Below, in pieces: positions 49,415 through 58,504 of a stretch of 64,000 nucleotides of DNA. This stretch comes from Gemmatimonadaceae bacterium. Lineage in GTDB: Bacteria; Gemmatimonadota; Gemmatimonadetes; Gemmatimonadales; Gemmatimonadaceae. Numbering within the stretch: position 1 is the stretch's first letter; the number at the start of each line of letters is the position of its first letter. The notes beneath the pieces were generated by a model. It was not told the origin of the DNA. It did not search any database and worked only from the letters and a program-made list of their open reading frames with translations. The stretch covers positions 1,585,586 through 1,649,585 of the forward strand of contig JAHBVS010000001.1 of assembly GCA_019637445.1 (NCBI GenBank). Reading direction: 5' to 3'. The position numbers were made by a program, and so were the translations under genes.

Positions 49415-49632
49415 ACGGGGGAGCCTCCCATTCGGGAGAAGATACAACTCGGGGTGTGAAGCGCGAGCGTGGGACCGCGCGGTGCCGGTGGGGACCTACC
49501 GAGTATCGGCCGAGCGCGCTCGTTGGCGCAACGTCAGCGGAATATCGGAGCCAAGGATCTCAGGACCGCTGGCATGCGATCAAGGACGAACAATCGCGCG
49601 CACAAACAGGCTCATGCTAAAATGATGCGCCA

Positions 49633-50349
49633 TTACTGTCTTAATGGTGTCCTGCCATCAGCCTCTCGAACAGCTGCATCGATGTCAGGAGCGTGATCCT
49701 CGTACTCCGGGAGAGCCTTGGCGCGCTCACTGACGAGTGCCGCCGAGAGCCGCGCTGCAAAACGCGCGCGCGCATCGATGTTGCTCAGCAGCCCATTGGC
49801 CCGCATGCCGAGAATGAGTCCCAGCAAATGCGAGGGTTGCGTGGCGAGGATGGAGTCGGCCTGCGCGAGTGCAAGCTCCCCGTCGCCGCTCACCAATCCG
49901 AGCAGGCCGAGGTCGTAGCGCTGATGTGCATTGAGCGGAGCCAGCGCCTCGAAGCTCTGGATGGCCATCGGCGCGAAGAACGTGACCGAGTCGCTCTTTC
50001 CTTCGGATACGTAGGTCATCACGCGCTGGAAAAGGCGGTCCGCACGCTCCTGCGGACCCATCTGCGAGATGTCGGGCGCGCGTCCGGCCGTCGCTGCCAC
50101 GGGAGTTGCCGCGGTGGACGCTCGCCGCGCCCCGCCAAACTGCTGTCCCACCACAAAGGCGAGCAGCGCCAGCAGTGCGATACCCGCCACCGACCACGGG
50201 AGGATGGTGGCCAGGGCGTTGGCCGCCGGAGCGCTGGCTGGGGTACCTCGCGCGGCGCTTGCGGCGCCGTCGCGGGCGGCGCCGCAGCGGTGACAGAAAG
50301 CGCCACGCTCCCCGAGCGCGGCGCCACAGGACGCACAATGACGAGCCAT
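49633..50349 (-). CDS. zinc-ribbon membrane protein
   Basis: The 238-residue protein starts with a zinc ribbon (CASCGAALGERGAFCHRCGAA), followed by a disordered Ala-rich linker and one helix near 50-68 (ILPWSVAGIALLALLAFVVG). A C-terminal helical domain of about 140 residues resembles a TPR-like repeat (YDLGLLGLVSGDGELALAQADSILATQPSHLLGLILG). The zinc ribbon is cytoplasmic and the helical part probably extracytoplasmic. Its start is 68 bases from the divergent glnA. Function is unknown. Confidence 0.75.
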   Translation of the reverse strand: MARHCASCGAALGERGAFCHRCGAARDGAASAARGTPASAPAANALATILPWSVAGIALLALLAFVVGQQFGGARRASTAATPVAATAGRAPDISQMGPQERADRLFQRVMTYVSEGKSDSVTFFAPMAIQSFEALAPLNAHQRYDLGLLGLVSGDGELALAQADSILATQPSHLLGLILGMRANGLLSNIDARARFAARLSAALVSERAKALPEYEDHAPDIDAAVREADGRTPLRQ

Positions 50350-50405
50350 GGGCGAAAGCTAATCGCCGCCTGCGGCGGCAATGGCGAAGACCCTGCGGGA
50401 GCGGA

Positions 50406-50411
50406 GATATT
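50406..50411 (+). promoter_or_regulatory. -10-like box of glnA
   Basis: GATATT is followed by CCCCGT and then the ATG at 50418, a 6-base gap with no ribosome-binding site in it. GGAG lies further upstream (overlapping the box), so a normal leader cannot be excluded. Confidence 0.35.
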
Positions 50412-50417
50412 CCCCGT

Positions 50418-51782
50418 ATGGCTCAGAAGTCCCCAGCGGTTCCCAGCGACCTCAGCGGCGCCACGGCGAAGGACATCCTCGGCCTCGCCGAGTCGCAAGG
50501 CGTGCGCTTTCTCCGACTGCAGTTCACCGACATCCTCGGCATCAACAAGAACGTCGAAGTGCCGGCGTCGCAGTTCGCCAAGGCCCTGGCGGGCGACATC
50601 CTCTTCGATGGCTCGTCCATCGAGGGTTTCGTGCGCGTCGAGGAATCCGACCAGTTGCTGAAGCCGGACTTCTCGACCTTCCGCGTGTTTCCCTGGGGTG
50701 ATCCGGCGCAGCGCGTGGCGCGTGTGATCTGCGACGTGGCGAATCCGGAGGGCGAGGCCTTCGCCGGTGATCCCCGCCAGGTGCTCAAGCGGCAGGTCGC
50801 CCGCGCCGCCAAGCTCGGCTACGTGATGAACGCGGGGATGGAAGCCGAGTTCTTCCTGTTCCGTCCAGCCAGCGATGGAGGGGCGGCGACGCTGACGCAC
50901 GACGTGGGCGGTTATTTCGATTTGGCGCCGATGGATCGTGGCGAGGATGCGCGTCGCGCCATCGTTGGCGTGCTCGAGCAGCTCGGCTTTGAGGTGGAGG
51001 CCGCACACCACGAGGTGGCGCACGGCCAGCACGAGATCGACTTCCGGTACGCCGACGCGCTGACCACGGCCGACAACATCGCGACGTTCCGCTTCGTGGT
51101 GAAGCACGTGGCGCAGCAGTTCGGGCTGGTCGCGTCGTTCATGCCGAAGCCCGTCTTTGGGCAGAACGGCAGCGGCATGCACACGCACCAATCGCTGTTC
51201 GTGAAGGGCGAGAACTCGTTCTTCGATGCAAAGGGCGAGTTCGAGCTCTCGAGCGTGGCCCACCACTACATCGGTGGGTTGCTCAAGCACGCGCGCGGGA
51301 TGTGCGCCATCACGAACCCACTGGTGAATTCGTACAAGCGCCTCGTGCCCGGCTACGAAGCCCCGGTGAACGTGGCCTGGTCGATGCACAACCGCTCGCC
51401 GCTCATCCGTGTGCCGGCACGTCGCGGCACGGGCACGCGTGTGGAGTTGCGGTCGCCCGACCCGGCGGCCAATCCGTACCTCGCGCTCGCGGTGATGCTG
51501 GCGGCGGGTCTCGACGGCATTGCGACCGAAGCCACCAGTCGCGAGCCGGTGAACGAGAACATCTGGGAGATGAGCCACCGCGAACGGCGGCGGCTGCGCA
51601 TCGACGACCTCCCACGCGACCTCAACGAGGCCTGCGATGAGCTGGAGAAGGACGCGGAGATTTGCGAGGCGCTGGGTCCGCACGTGACGCAGCACTTCCT
51701 GGCCGCGAAGCGCGAAGAGTGGCGCGACTACATCTCGCAGGTCTCGGCCTGGGAGCTGGAGCGCTACCTCGCCAAGTATTGA
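50418..51782 (+). CDS. glnA: type I-alpha glutamine synthetase
   Basis: This enzyme makes glutamine from glutamate, ammonia and ATP. The 454-residue protein has the GSI motifs LFDGSSIEGFVRVEESD, GMEAEFFLF, GQNGSGMHTHQSLF, PLVNSYKRLVPGYEAP and RVPARRGTGTRVELRSPDPAANPYLA. The Arg in EGFVRVEESD and the absence of the adenylylation Tyr loop near the C-terminus place it in the GSI-alpha group, which is controlled by feedback rather than AMP attachment. A GSIII gene lies about 12 kb away. An FKBP gene follows after 4 bases. Confidence 0.96.
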   Translation: MAQKSPAVPSDLSGATAKDILGLAESQGVRFLRLQFTDILGINKNVEVPASQFAKALAGDILFDGSSIEGFVRVEESDQLLKPDFSTFRVFPWGDPAQRVARVICDVANPEGEAFAGDPRQVLKRQVARAAKLGYVMNAGMEAEFFLFRPASDGGAATLTHDVGGYFDLAPMDRGEDARRAIVGVLEQLGFEVEAAHHEVAHGQHEIDFRYADALTTADNIATFRFVVKHVAQQFGLVASFMPKPVFGQNGSGMHTHQSLFVKGENSFFDAKGEFELSSVAHHYIGGLLKHARGMCAITNPLVNSYKRLVPGYEAPVNVAWSMHNRSPLIRVPARRGTGTRVELRSPDPAANPYLALAVMLAAGLDGIATEATSREPVNENIWEMSHRERRRLRIDDLPRDLNEACDELEKDAEICEALGPHVTQHFLAAKREEWRDYISQVSAWELERYLAKY

Positions 51783-51786
51783 GGCG

Positions 51787-52272
51787 ATGATGCGTCCCGG
51801 TGTTCGATTGAGTCTCGCAGCGCTGGTGACCGCCCTGCTCGCTGCTGCCTGCAGCGCCGCCGGCAGCACGCCGGCCCCCGGCGAGGATCCGCTGCTCACG
51901 ACTACCTACGGGATTGAAGCCGAGGTGCTGCCGGACCAGCTGACGAGGCACCCGCGCGGCTTCTTGTATCGCGACATCCTCGCAGGGTCAGGCGCCGGCG
52001 GTACGGCGGGCCGCTGGGTGCAGGTTTCGTACGTGGTGCGCTTGGCTGACGGGCGCGAGGTCGATCGCGCCGAACCCGAGTCCCCGCTGCGGTTCCGTGT
52101 CGGGGACGGCTCGATGATTCCCGCGCTGGATATCGCCGTGCGTGAAATGCAGGTCGGTGGGGTGCGGCAGCTGGTGATCCCACCGCGCCTGGCCTACGGC
52201 GCACGCGGTCGGGGGCCAGTGCCGCCCAATGCGATTCTCGTGATGATCGCGCGTTTGGAACGCGTGGAGTGA
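51787..52272 (+). CDS. FKBP-type peptidyl-prolyl isomerase lipoprotein
   Basis: The 161-residue lipoprotein (LVTALLAAACSAAG) has a C-terminal FKBP domain. It reads VQVSYVVRLADGREVDRAEPESPLRFRVGDGSMIPALDIAVREMQVGG, then RQLVIPPRLAYGARGRGPVPPNAILVMIARLERVE. The domain is the minimal type and keeps most pocket residues (Tyr, Phe, Ile, Tyr of LAYG); the usual Trp in the GxxxGW loop position is Ile/Ala (IPALDIA). It probably helps fold exported proteins. It starts 4 bases after glnA and shares its transcript. Confidence 0.9.
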   Translation: MMRPGVRLSLAALVTALLAAACSAAGSTPAPGEDPLLTTTYGIEAEVLPDQLTRHPRGFLYRDILAGSGAGGTAGRWVQVSYVVRLADGREVDRAEPESPLRFRVGDGSMIPALDIAVREMQVGGVRQLVIPPRLAYGARGRGPVPPNAILVMIARLERVE

Positions 52273-52292
52273 TGGACCTGCGGCGGGCCGCG

Positions 52293-54215
52293 CTACCAGC
52301 CGCCGCCGCCACCCCCGCCTGAGCTTCCGCCGCCGCCTCCGCCTCCACCTCCGCTCGAGCCTGAGGAACTTGGGCTCGGCACCGATGCCGCCATTCCGCC
52401 GATAGCGGCCGCGAACGAAGCGCTGGATCCGGCACCCGCGAAGCCGCCGCCACCGCCAAAGCCGCTCCATCCTCCCGCGCCCGAGCGGCCGCCGCTGCCG
52501 AAGGAATCCGAGTGTGTGTGGTGCCCGAAGTTGTGTCCTGAGCCTGCAGCGCCAAAGGCCTTGAACCAGACATCCGCCTGGCGCCCGAGCCCGAAGGCGA
52601 GGACCCAGGGGAACCAGGAGTCGAGCAAGGCCGGCTGCGGCTTCCGCAGCTCGTCGGCGAACACACGCCGCGCCGCAGCGAGCCGCTTGCGCACGGCAAG
52701 CCGCCGGGGATCCTGGCGTGCGCGGGCGATGTTCGTGACGCTCAGCGCGAGTGCACAGGCGACGATGGAGAGCCCCAGAAGTCCGACGGCGCTCACGGGC
52801 GCGAACTCGCCGGCCAGGAACGCCGAGAACGCGAGGCCCGCAGCGAGCAACGGGCCCGCGACCCGCAGTGCGAGGTGTAGTGCGGGACGCTCGACACGCC
52901 GTTGCCAGAACGCGGCCTGGATCGCGATGAGCACATACACGCCGATACAGGCAGCGACGCCGGCCAAGGCGAGGACGTCCGTCACCTGTAGTACGACGCC
53001 CGCGACGATCACCGCCAGGCCGGCCACGAAGAGCAGGAAGGTGGGCAGCTTACGCGGCGCAGGCACCGTGCCGCCCAGCCCGACGGTGGCATCAAGCCGC
53101 TGCTTGATGCCCGGCGTGATCAATGCGGCGGGATCGAAGCCAGTGCTCTTGTAGCGCTCGCGAACCTTGGCCGTACTCGTCACACTGCTGCCCGACGAGA
53201 ACAGCGCATCGATGAGCACGCGGTCGTGCGCGGAGAGCTCCTTGCGTGGCACCAGCAGCTCCAACTGCAGGTCATCGCGCTTGAAGATCCACATCGTCTC
53301 CTGCTTGACCTCGCTGCGCATCTTGCCGTCGGCGATCAGCCGCGCGATAGTCGCCGCTACTTCGGGCGCCGACGTTGAGTCGTCCCAGGCCGTGCCAACG
53401 ACTTCAGGCGGATACGCGAAGACCTCGCGGTCGAGCCATTCGCGGGTGATCTCCCCTCGCGTCGGACTCGCGGCGAATCGCCCGTTCCGTCGTTCAAGCG
53501 CGACCAATCGCAGCAGCAAGAGCACGAAGATCGCGACGACCGCGCCGCCGAGTGCCTGTCGCGCAAGGGGCGAAGCACCGCGCACGACGGAGCGCGGTTG
53601 GTGACCGGCGCGCACCGTCAGCGGCACACGGACCACGTAGCCACGGCCCGGCGACAGCGGTCCCGCCTCATAGCGACCCGTGAAGTCCGCCGGCGTACTG
53701 AAGGCGGGATCGACCGTCAGCGCGACGGTGAAGTGCTCGATCGGCTCATTGCGGTCGGCGAAGGCAAAGTCGTGGGCAAGGACATATCCCCCGTCGTCAT
53801 CCAGCTGCAGCACGCGCTCGTAGAGCAACTCGATGGTGTAGATGAGCGTGTCGTCGCGGTGCGGCGGGTCCGACGGCAATCGACTGCGCCAGCGCAGCAC
53901 CGGGCCCTCCATCCACCGGTATTCATTGACGGCGTCGAGCTCGCCGAGCCGCATCGGCGTGCTGCTGCCCGTGCTGGGATCCGTGCGCGTGAAGCCGGTG
54001 AGCGTAAGCTTCTGCCCGAACGGCACGCTGAAGCGGCGCTCCGGACCGTTCCAATTGCCCGAGAGCCGGATGGTCTGCCGTTCCTCGACGCGCAGTCGCC
54101 CGTCGGCGTCCAGGTGGGCGGTGATGTCGATGGACGGCCAACGCAGCGCGCGCTGCTGCGCGTGGGCAGGCGCTGCGACCAAGAGGACGGCGAAGGCGAG
54201 CGGAAGAAGGCGCAC
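52293..54215 (-). CDS. DUF2207 membrane protein with Gly-rich C-terminus
   Basis: The 640-residue protein has a signal peptide (LAFAVLLVAAPAHAQ) and an extracytoplasmic beta domain (residues 20-200, WPSIDITAHLDADGRLRVEERQ). A helix near 225-243, a cytoplasmic stretch and three or four further helices (about 400-505) follow. It ends in a very Gly/Ser-rich tail with single aromatics. This is the layout of DUF2207 proteins, whose function is not known. GTG at 54215 begins the signal peptide; the longer open frame upstream is Arg/Pro-rich and lies antisense to the MATE gene. Confidence 0.88.
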   Translation of the reverse strand: MRLLPLAFAVLLVAAPAHAQQRALRWPSIDITAHLDADGRLRVEERQTIRLSGNWNGPERRFSVPFGQKLTLTGFTRTDPSTGSSTPMRLGELDAVNEYRWMEGPVLRWRSRLPSDPPHRDDTLIYTIELLYERVLQLDDDGGYVLAHDFAFADRNEPIEHFTVALTVDPAFSTPADFTGRYEAGPLSPGRGYVVRVPLTVRAGHQPRSVVRGASPLARQALGGAVVAIFVLLLLRLVALERRNGRFAASPTRGEITREWLDREVFAYPPEVVGTAWDDSTSAPEVAATIARLIADGKMRSEVKQETMWIFKRDDLQLELLVPRKELSAHDRVLIDALFSSGSSVTSTAKVRERYKSTGFDPAALITPGIKQRLDATVGLGGTVPAPRKLPTFLLFVAGLAVIVAGVVLQVTDVLALAGVAACIGVYVLIAIQAAFWQRRVERPALHLALRVAGPLLAAGLAFSAFLAGEFAPVSAVGLLGLSIVACALALSVTNIARARQDPRRLAVRKRLAAARRVFADELRKPQPALLDSWFPWVLAFGLGRQADVWFKAFGAAGSGHNFGHHTHSDSFGSGGRSGAGGWSGFGGGGGFAGAGSSASFAAAIGGMAASVPSPSSSGSSGGGGGGGGGSSGGGGGGGW

Positions 54216-54313
54216 CGGCGACTCGCGAAGGGGGAGTGGGGAAAGTGCGGCGCGGCGCCCGGGCCGGCCACCCCTTGTTGCCGCGTCGCCGGACAGGCAT
54301 CGTGCGGGACCCC

Positions 54314-55723
54314 ATGGCCGCCGGAAAATCCCCCAAGAGCTTCGATCGCTCGATCGTCGAAGGCCCGATTGCGGCTGCCGTCTGGAAGCTGGCGTGGCCG
54401 ACCGTGCTGGGGAACGTGATTGGCGGCCTGCAGGGCGTGGTGGACCACGCCATGGTCGGCCACTACGTGGGCTACACGGGCAACGCGGCCATCGGTGTGT
54501 CGCTGCAGATCTTTCTTGTGGTCGTGGTCTTCGTGATGTCGCTGTACACCGGTATGGGGGTGCTCGTGGCGCGCTTCGCCGGCGCCAACGACCCCGCGAA
54601 GGTGAACCACGTCGTGTACCAAGCGGTGGTCGCCACGGTCGTGCTGGCGGTGGCGATCCTCGCACCGGTGGGCTGGCTATTGGCGCCGTCGCTCCTCGCC
54701 CTGGTGCGGGCAGCGCCGGAGGTGCAACTCGAGGCGCTGCCCTACCTGCGCCTGATGTTCCTCGGCAACATCGGCATGATGTCGTTCTTCCTGTTGAGCG
54801 GCGCGCTGCGCGCGGCAGGTGACGCGCAGACGCCGTTGCGACTCGGTGCCGCGATGACGGCGCTCAACATCGTCTGCAACGTGATCCTCATCCGCGGGCT
54901 CGGACCGATTCCCGCCTACGGTACGATGGGCGCGGCGATGGGCACCTTGATTGCCGGCATCGTGGTGGGAGCTGTCGGATTCTGGTTGATGCTCAGCGGG
55001 CGCTTGGTGATTCACTGGCCACGCGAGATGTCGCGACGCGTGGACTGGCCGACGATCCGCGAGCTCTTCCGCTTCGGTCTGCCGGCGGGTCTGCAGGGGA
55101 TTGCGATGAACGTGGCGGGTGTGTTCCTGCTGCGCTTCATCGGGTCGCTGCGGCAGAGTGCCGAGGCGCAGGCGGCGTATGCCGTGGCATATACGGAGCT
55201 GTTCTCGCTGGTGACCTGGACCTCGGTGGGTCTGATGGGGGCCGCCGCCGCGGTGGCGGGCCAGAACCTCGGGGCCCAGAAGCCGGAACGTGTGGCGCAG
55301 GCGGTGCGCATCGCCTCCACCTACGGTGTGGGGATCGCCGTGGTGGTTGGCACGCTGTTCCTGCTCGTGCCCGAGGCGCTGCTGGCGGTGTTCGGCATGA
55401 CGGATGCTGTCAGCGTCGCCATCGCGACCGAACTGATGGGTTGGCTGGCTGTGTCTGGGCTGTTTGTCTCGACGGCGCTGACCTACACGGGTGGGCTGCA
55501 GGGCACGGGTGACACCAAGGGGCCGCTGTACATCTCGATCATCTCGCAGATTGTCGTGCCGCTCGGGCTGTTGTCCGTGTTGCAGATGCAGGGACCGTTG
55601 GAGCCGGTGGACATTTGGCGCGCGATCGTGCTGGGTCATCTCACGCGCGGTGCGCTGAGCGTGTTGCGGTTCCGGCGTGGGGCCTGGAAGGGCATCGAGA
55701 TCGGGAAGGGCGTCGCCGGATAG
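54314..55723 (+). CDS. MATE family efflux transporter
   Basis: The 469-residue inner-membrane exporter has 12 helices in two homologous halves. The family start (IAAAVWKLAWPTVLGNVIGGLQGVVDHAMVGHYVG) and the second-half equivalent (TIRELFRFGLPAGLQGIAMNVAGVFLLRFIGSL) are both clear, as are QNLGAQKPERV and LTYTGGLQGTGDTKGP. MATE pumps export organic cations and natural products by H+ or Na+ exchange. ATG at 54314 is used; GTG at 54302 is possible. It stands 150 bases before the ATP-grasp genes, so it could export their product; that is inference. Confidence 0.93.
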   Translation: MAAGKSPKSFDRSIVEGPIAAAVWKLAWPTVLGNVIGGLQGVVDHAMVGHYVGYTGNAAIGVSLQIFLVVVVFVMSLYTGMGVLVARFAGANDPAKVNHVVYQAVVATVVLAVAILAPVGWLLAPSLLALVRAAPEVQLEALPYLRLMFLGNIGMMSFFLLSGALRAAGDAQTPLRLGAAMTALNIVCNVILIRGLGPIPAYGTMGAAMGTLIAGIVVGAVGFWLMLSGRLVIHWPREMSRRVDWPTIRELFRFGLPAGLQGIAMNVAGVFLLRFIGSLRQSAEAQAAYAVAYTELFSLVTWTSVGLMGAAAAVAGQNLGAQKPERVAQAVRIASTYGVGIAVVVGTLFLLVPEALLAVFGMTDAVSVAIATELMGWLAVSGLFVSTALTYTGGLQGTGDTKGPLYISIISQIVVPLGLLSVLQMQGPLEPVDIWRAIVLGHLTRGALSVLRFRRGAWKGIEIGKGVAG

Positions 55724-55873
55724 CGCGTCGGCAGATCGCGCATCGGCCAGCCCTGCGCCGCCGGGCTCAGCTTCTCCCCTGTACTCTGAGACGCTCCCAA
55801 CTCGCGACGCAGTAGTAGGCGCGCGGAACTGGCTGCGCTATCATTAACGGCGAATGCTCCTCGTATTCCGGCG

Positions 55874-57028
55874 ATGAGTACCGTCCTGCGATCCGGGTCG
55901 CAGTCCGACGAGCCCACCGCACACGCGCAAGCGCTTGTGTGCGTGTTGGTGCCGCATCTCGAGACCGACGACCCGAACCTCGCCTGGTACTGCGACTTCT
56001 CGCAGAGTCGCGCGGAGTTTCGCCGCGCCTTTGCCTCGCTTGGTCTCGAGTGGCGTTGGCAGCGCATCACGCTTGATGATCGCGACGCCGTGATTGCGCG
56101 TCTTGCCCGCCTCGCGCGTCGTCGTCCCGTCACGGTCTTCAATCTCTGTGATGGCGACGAACGCAACGGTGTGCCGGGGCTCTCGGTCATTCACGCCCTG
56201 GAAGCCGCCGGCCTTCGCTATACCGGTGCGGATGCGCCCTACTTCGATGGCACGACCTCGAAGATCGACATGAAGCGCGCCTTCGATGCGGCGTCGGTGC
56301 CGACGGCCGTCTGGGGCGTCGTCGAGCCGGAGGGACGCAACGCGGCGTCGTTGTTCGAGCGCATCGGGGCGCCTCTGATTGTCAAACCCGCTGTGTCGGC
56401 GGGGTCGATGGGCGTCACCACGAAGTCGGTAGTGCACTCGACCGACGAACTGCGCGCGCAGATGAAGCGGCTGCAGCACGGCTATCACGGATGGGACCTC
56501 ACCACGGACGGCGTCCTGGCCGAGCGATTCGTGAGCGGCCGTGAGTACACGACGTTCGTCGTCGGGCACCACGACGCGCCTTCGCGTCGGCTCGTGTACG
56601 CGCCCGTCGAACGTCGCTTCAACGAGCGTCTGAGCGCGCAGGAGCGTTTCCTCTCGTTCGATCGCCTCTGGGGCATGTACGAGGTCGAGGAACCGGTCGG
56701 GGGCGAGAAGGACGAGGACCTGTGGCGGTACGCGCCAGTGGATCGGCGGGAGGCCGCCGAGCTACGTGAGGTGAGCTGGGCGGCGTACGCGGCAGTCGGC
56801 GGGCGTGGCTACGGTCGCGTGGACCTGCGACGCGACGCAACCACCGGCGCCTTGGCCGTGCTTGAGGTCAACGCGCAGTGCGGACTCTCGGAAGACGAGA
56901 ACTACACATCGATTGGCGCGATCCTCCGCTTCGCGCGGCGGCCGTTTGCCCACGCCGTCCAGGCCATCCTTTCGGCGGCGGGCCCACGCGCCCGGCGCGG
57001 ACAGCGGCGGCGCATCGAGGCCGCTTGA
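55874..57028 (+). CDS. ATP-grasp ligase, D-Ala-D-Ala ligase-like
   Basis: The 384-residue protein has the three ATP-grasp subdomains. Residues 1-100 include VTVFNLCDGDERNGVPGLSVIHALEAAGLRYTGAD. The ATP-binding part has LIVKPAVSAGSMGVTTKS and GVLAERFVSGREYTTFVVG. The metal site has GYGRVDLRRD followed by VLEVNAQCGLSEDENYT. In true Ddl enzymes the last motif is N-T-x-P-G; here it is NAQCGLS, so the acceptor is probably different. It overlaps the next gene by 4 bases. It most likely forms an amide bond between small amino compounds or onto a peptide. Confidence 0.85.
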   Translation: MSTVLRSGSQSDEPTAHAQALVCVLVPHLETDDPNLAWYCDFSQSRAEFRRAFASLGLEWRWQRITLDDRDAVIARLARLARRRPVTVFNLCDGDERNGVPGLSVIHALEAAGLRYTGADAPYFDGTTSKIDMKRAFDAASVPTAVWGVVEPEGRNAASLFERIGAPLIVKPAVSAGSMGVTTKSVVHSTDELRAQMKRLQHGYHGWDLTTDGVLAERFVSGREYTTFVVGHHDAPSRRLVYAPVERRFNERLSAQERFLSFDRLWGMYEVEEPVGGEKDEDLWRYAPVDRREAAELREVSWAAYAAVGGRGYGRVDLRRDATTGALAVLEVNAQCGLSEDENYTSIGAILRFARRPFAHAVQAILSAAGPRARRGQRRRIEAA

Positions 57029-58467
57029 AGATCTGCGTCCTGCAGCCGGACTACTCCACCTCGACGGTGGACTATCGCCACTACGACCCTCCACGTGACC
57101 TGCGCCCGCTCGCACCCGGCCACGAGGTGCACCACGAGTCGCTGCACAAGCTGAGCACCTACGCGCAGCTGCGCGCACTGGCCGGGCAGGGGTTCGACGT
57201 CTTCGTGAACCTCTGCGAGGGCTACCTCGAGTGGGACGTGCCGTCCATCGACGTCATCCACGCACTCGAGGCCCTGGACCTGCCGTACACGGGCGCATCG
57301 GCTCGGCTCTACGACCCACCGAAGCCGGTGATGAAGTACGTCGCGCACTCGGCGGGCATCGCGACGCCGCGACACGTCGTGCTGGGTGCCGGTGATGACG
57401 CGGCGCAGGCCACGCGGCGCGCCGGTCTCCGCTATCCGCTCTTCGTGAAGCCCGCGAAGGCCGGCGACAGCCTGGGCATCGACGAGCACTCCTGCGTGGC
57501 GGACGAACAGGGTCTACTGCTGCAGGTCGAGCGGGTCCGGCCCGAGCATCCGGAGTTGCTGATCGAGGAGTACATCGCGGGTCGCGAGTTCACGGTGCTG
57601 GTGGTCGGAGACCCCACCGAGTCCGGCAAGGGCACGGCGCTCGCGCCGATCGAGTATCGCTTCCCGGCGGACATCGGGTTCAAGAGCTACGCGCTGAAGA
57701 CAAGCGAGTTGCATCCCGACGCCAACGTCCGCGTGACCGAGCCCGCCGTCCGCGATGCGCTGCGTGCCGCGGCGGAGGCGGTGTTTCGCGGCTTCGACGG
57801 CACGGGATATGCGAGAATGGACTTTCGCATGGACGCCGCCGGCACGCTGTACTTCCTCGAGGTCAACTTCACCTGCTCGGTCTTCTATCCACGCGGATGG
57901 GAAGGCTCGGCGGACCACATCCTCGCGCTCGATGGGTTGGGCCAGGCCGGCTTCCTGATGCGCATCATCGCTGAGGGCCGGGCGCGGCACGCGCGCCGTC
58001 GGCGCGCGTACGTGCTGCGGGGCGACTCCATCGCGGGCTATGGGATCGTCGCTACGCGTGCGCTGGCGCCCGGCGACATCGTGTTTCGCGGCGAGGAGCG
58101 CGCGCAGCGCATCGTGACGCGGCGGCACGTGGACGAGCGCTGGAACGCCTCGGACCGCGCACTGTTCGATCGCTACGCGTATCCGCTAAGCGACGAGGTC
58201 TCCATCATCTGGGACCGTGAACCCGAGGAATGGGCCCCGCAGAACCATTCCTGCGAGCCCAACACGGCGTATGACGGGCTAAATGTCGTCGCGCGCCGCG
58301 CGATCCCGGTCGGTGAGGAGCTGACACTGGACTACGCGGACTTCCTCGACGATAGTGCGGAGCCATTCGACTGCGCCTGCGGCTCCGCGCGCTGTCGAGG
58401 GCGCATCGTCGGGACCGCTTCCAACTCGGTGACGGCGCGGGAGCACGCGCGCCGCCACGCCTCGTAG
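57025..58467 (+). CDS. ATP-grasp ligase fused to a C-terminal SET domain
   Basis: The 480-residue protein has two parts. Residues 1-315 are a D-Ala-D-Ala-ligase-like ATP-grasp enzyme: MKICVLQPDYSTSTVDYRHY, LFVKPAKAGDSLGIDEHS, LLIEEYIAGREFTVLVVG, RMDFRMDAAGTLYFLEVNFTC. Residues 325-465 are a SET methyltransferase domain: SIAGYGIVATRALAPGDIVF, the cofactor-binding NHSCEPN (407-413), ELTLDYADF with the catalytic Tyr437, and a post-SET CACGSARC (450-457). SET domains methylate lysine side chains. The start is TTG at 57025, overlapping the previous stop (TTGA). The domain pair suggests ligation and methylation of one target. Confidence 0.88.
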   Translation: MKICVLQPDYSTSTVDYRHYDPPRDLRPLAPGHEVHHESLHKLSTYAQLRALAGQGFDVFVNLCEGYLEWDVPSIDVIHALEALDLPYTGASARLYDPPKPVMKYVAHSAGIATPRHVVLGAGDDAAQATRRAGLRYPLFVKPAKAGDSLGIDEHSCVADEQGLLLQVERVRPEHPELLIEEYIAGREFTVLVVGDPTESGKGTALAPIEYRFPADIGFKSYALKTSELHPDANVRVTEPAVRDALRAAAEAVFRGFDGTGYARMDFRMDAAGTLYFLEVNFTCSVFYPRGWEGSADHILALDGLGQAGFLMRIIAEGRARHARRRRAYVLRGDSIAGYGIVATRALAPGDIVFRGEERAQRIVTRRHVDERWNASDRALFDRYAYPLSDEVSIIWDREPEEWAPQNHSCEPNTAYDGLNVVARRAIPVGEELTLDYADFLDDSAEPFDCACGSARCRGRIVGTASNSVTAREHARRHAS

Positions 58468-58504
58468 CAAGTTTCCCCCCACCCCCTCCCTGCCAGGAGC
58501 CCCC

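Noticed and set aside
50019-51899. 626-codon minus-strand open frame opposite glnA
   Set aside because: It is a shadow frame; glnA has all its active-site motifs on the plus strand.
55874-58467. Simple annotation of both ATP-grasp genes as D-alanine--D-alanine ligase
   Set aside because: Both lack the NTxPG acceptor motif, the second carries a SET domain, and there is no peptidoglycan gene context.
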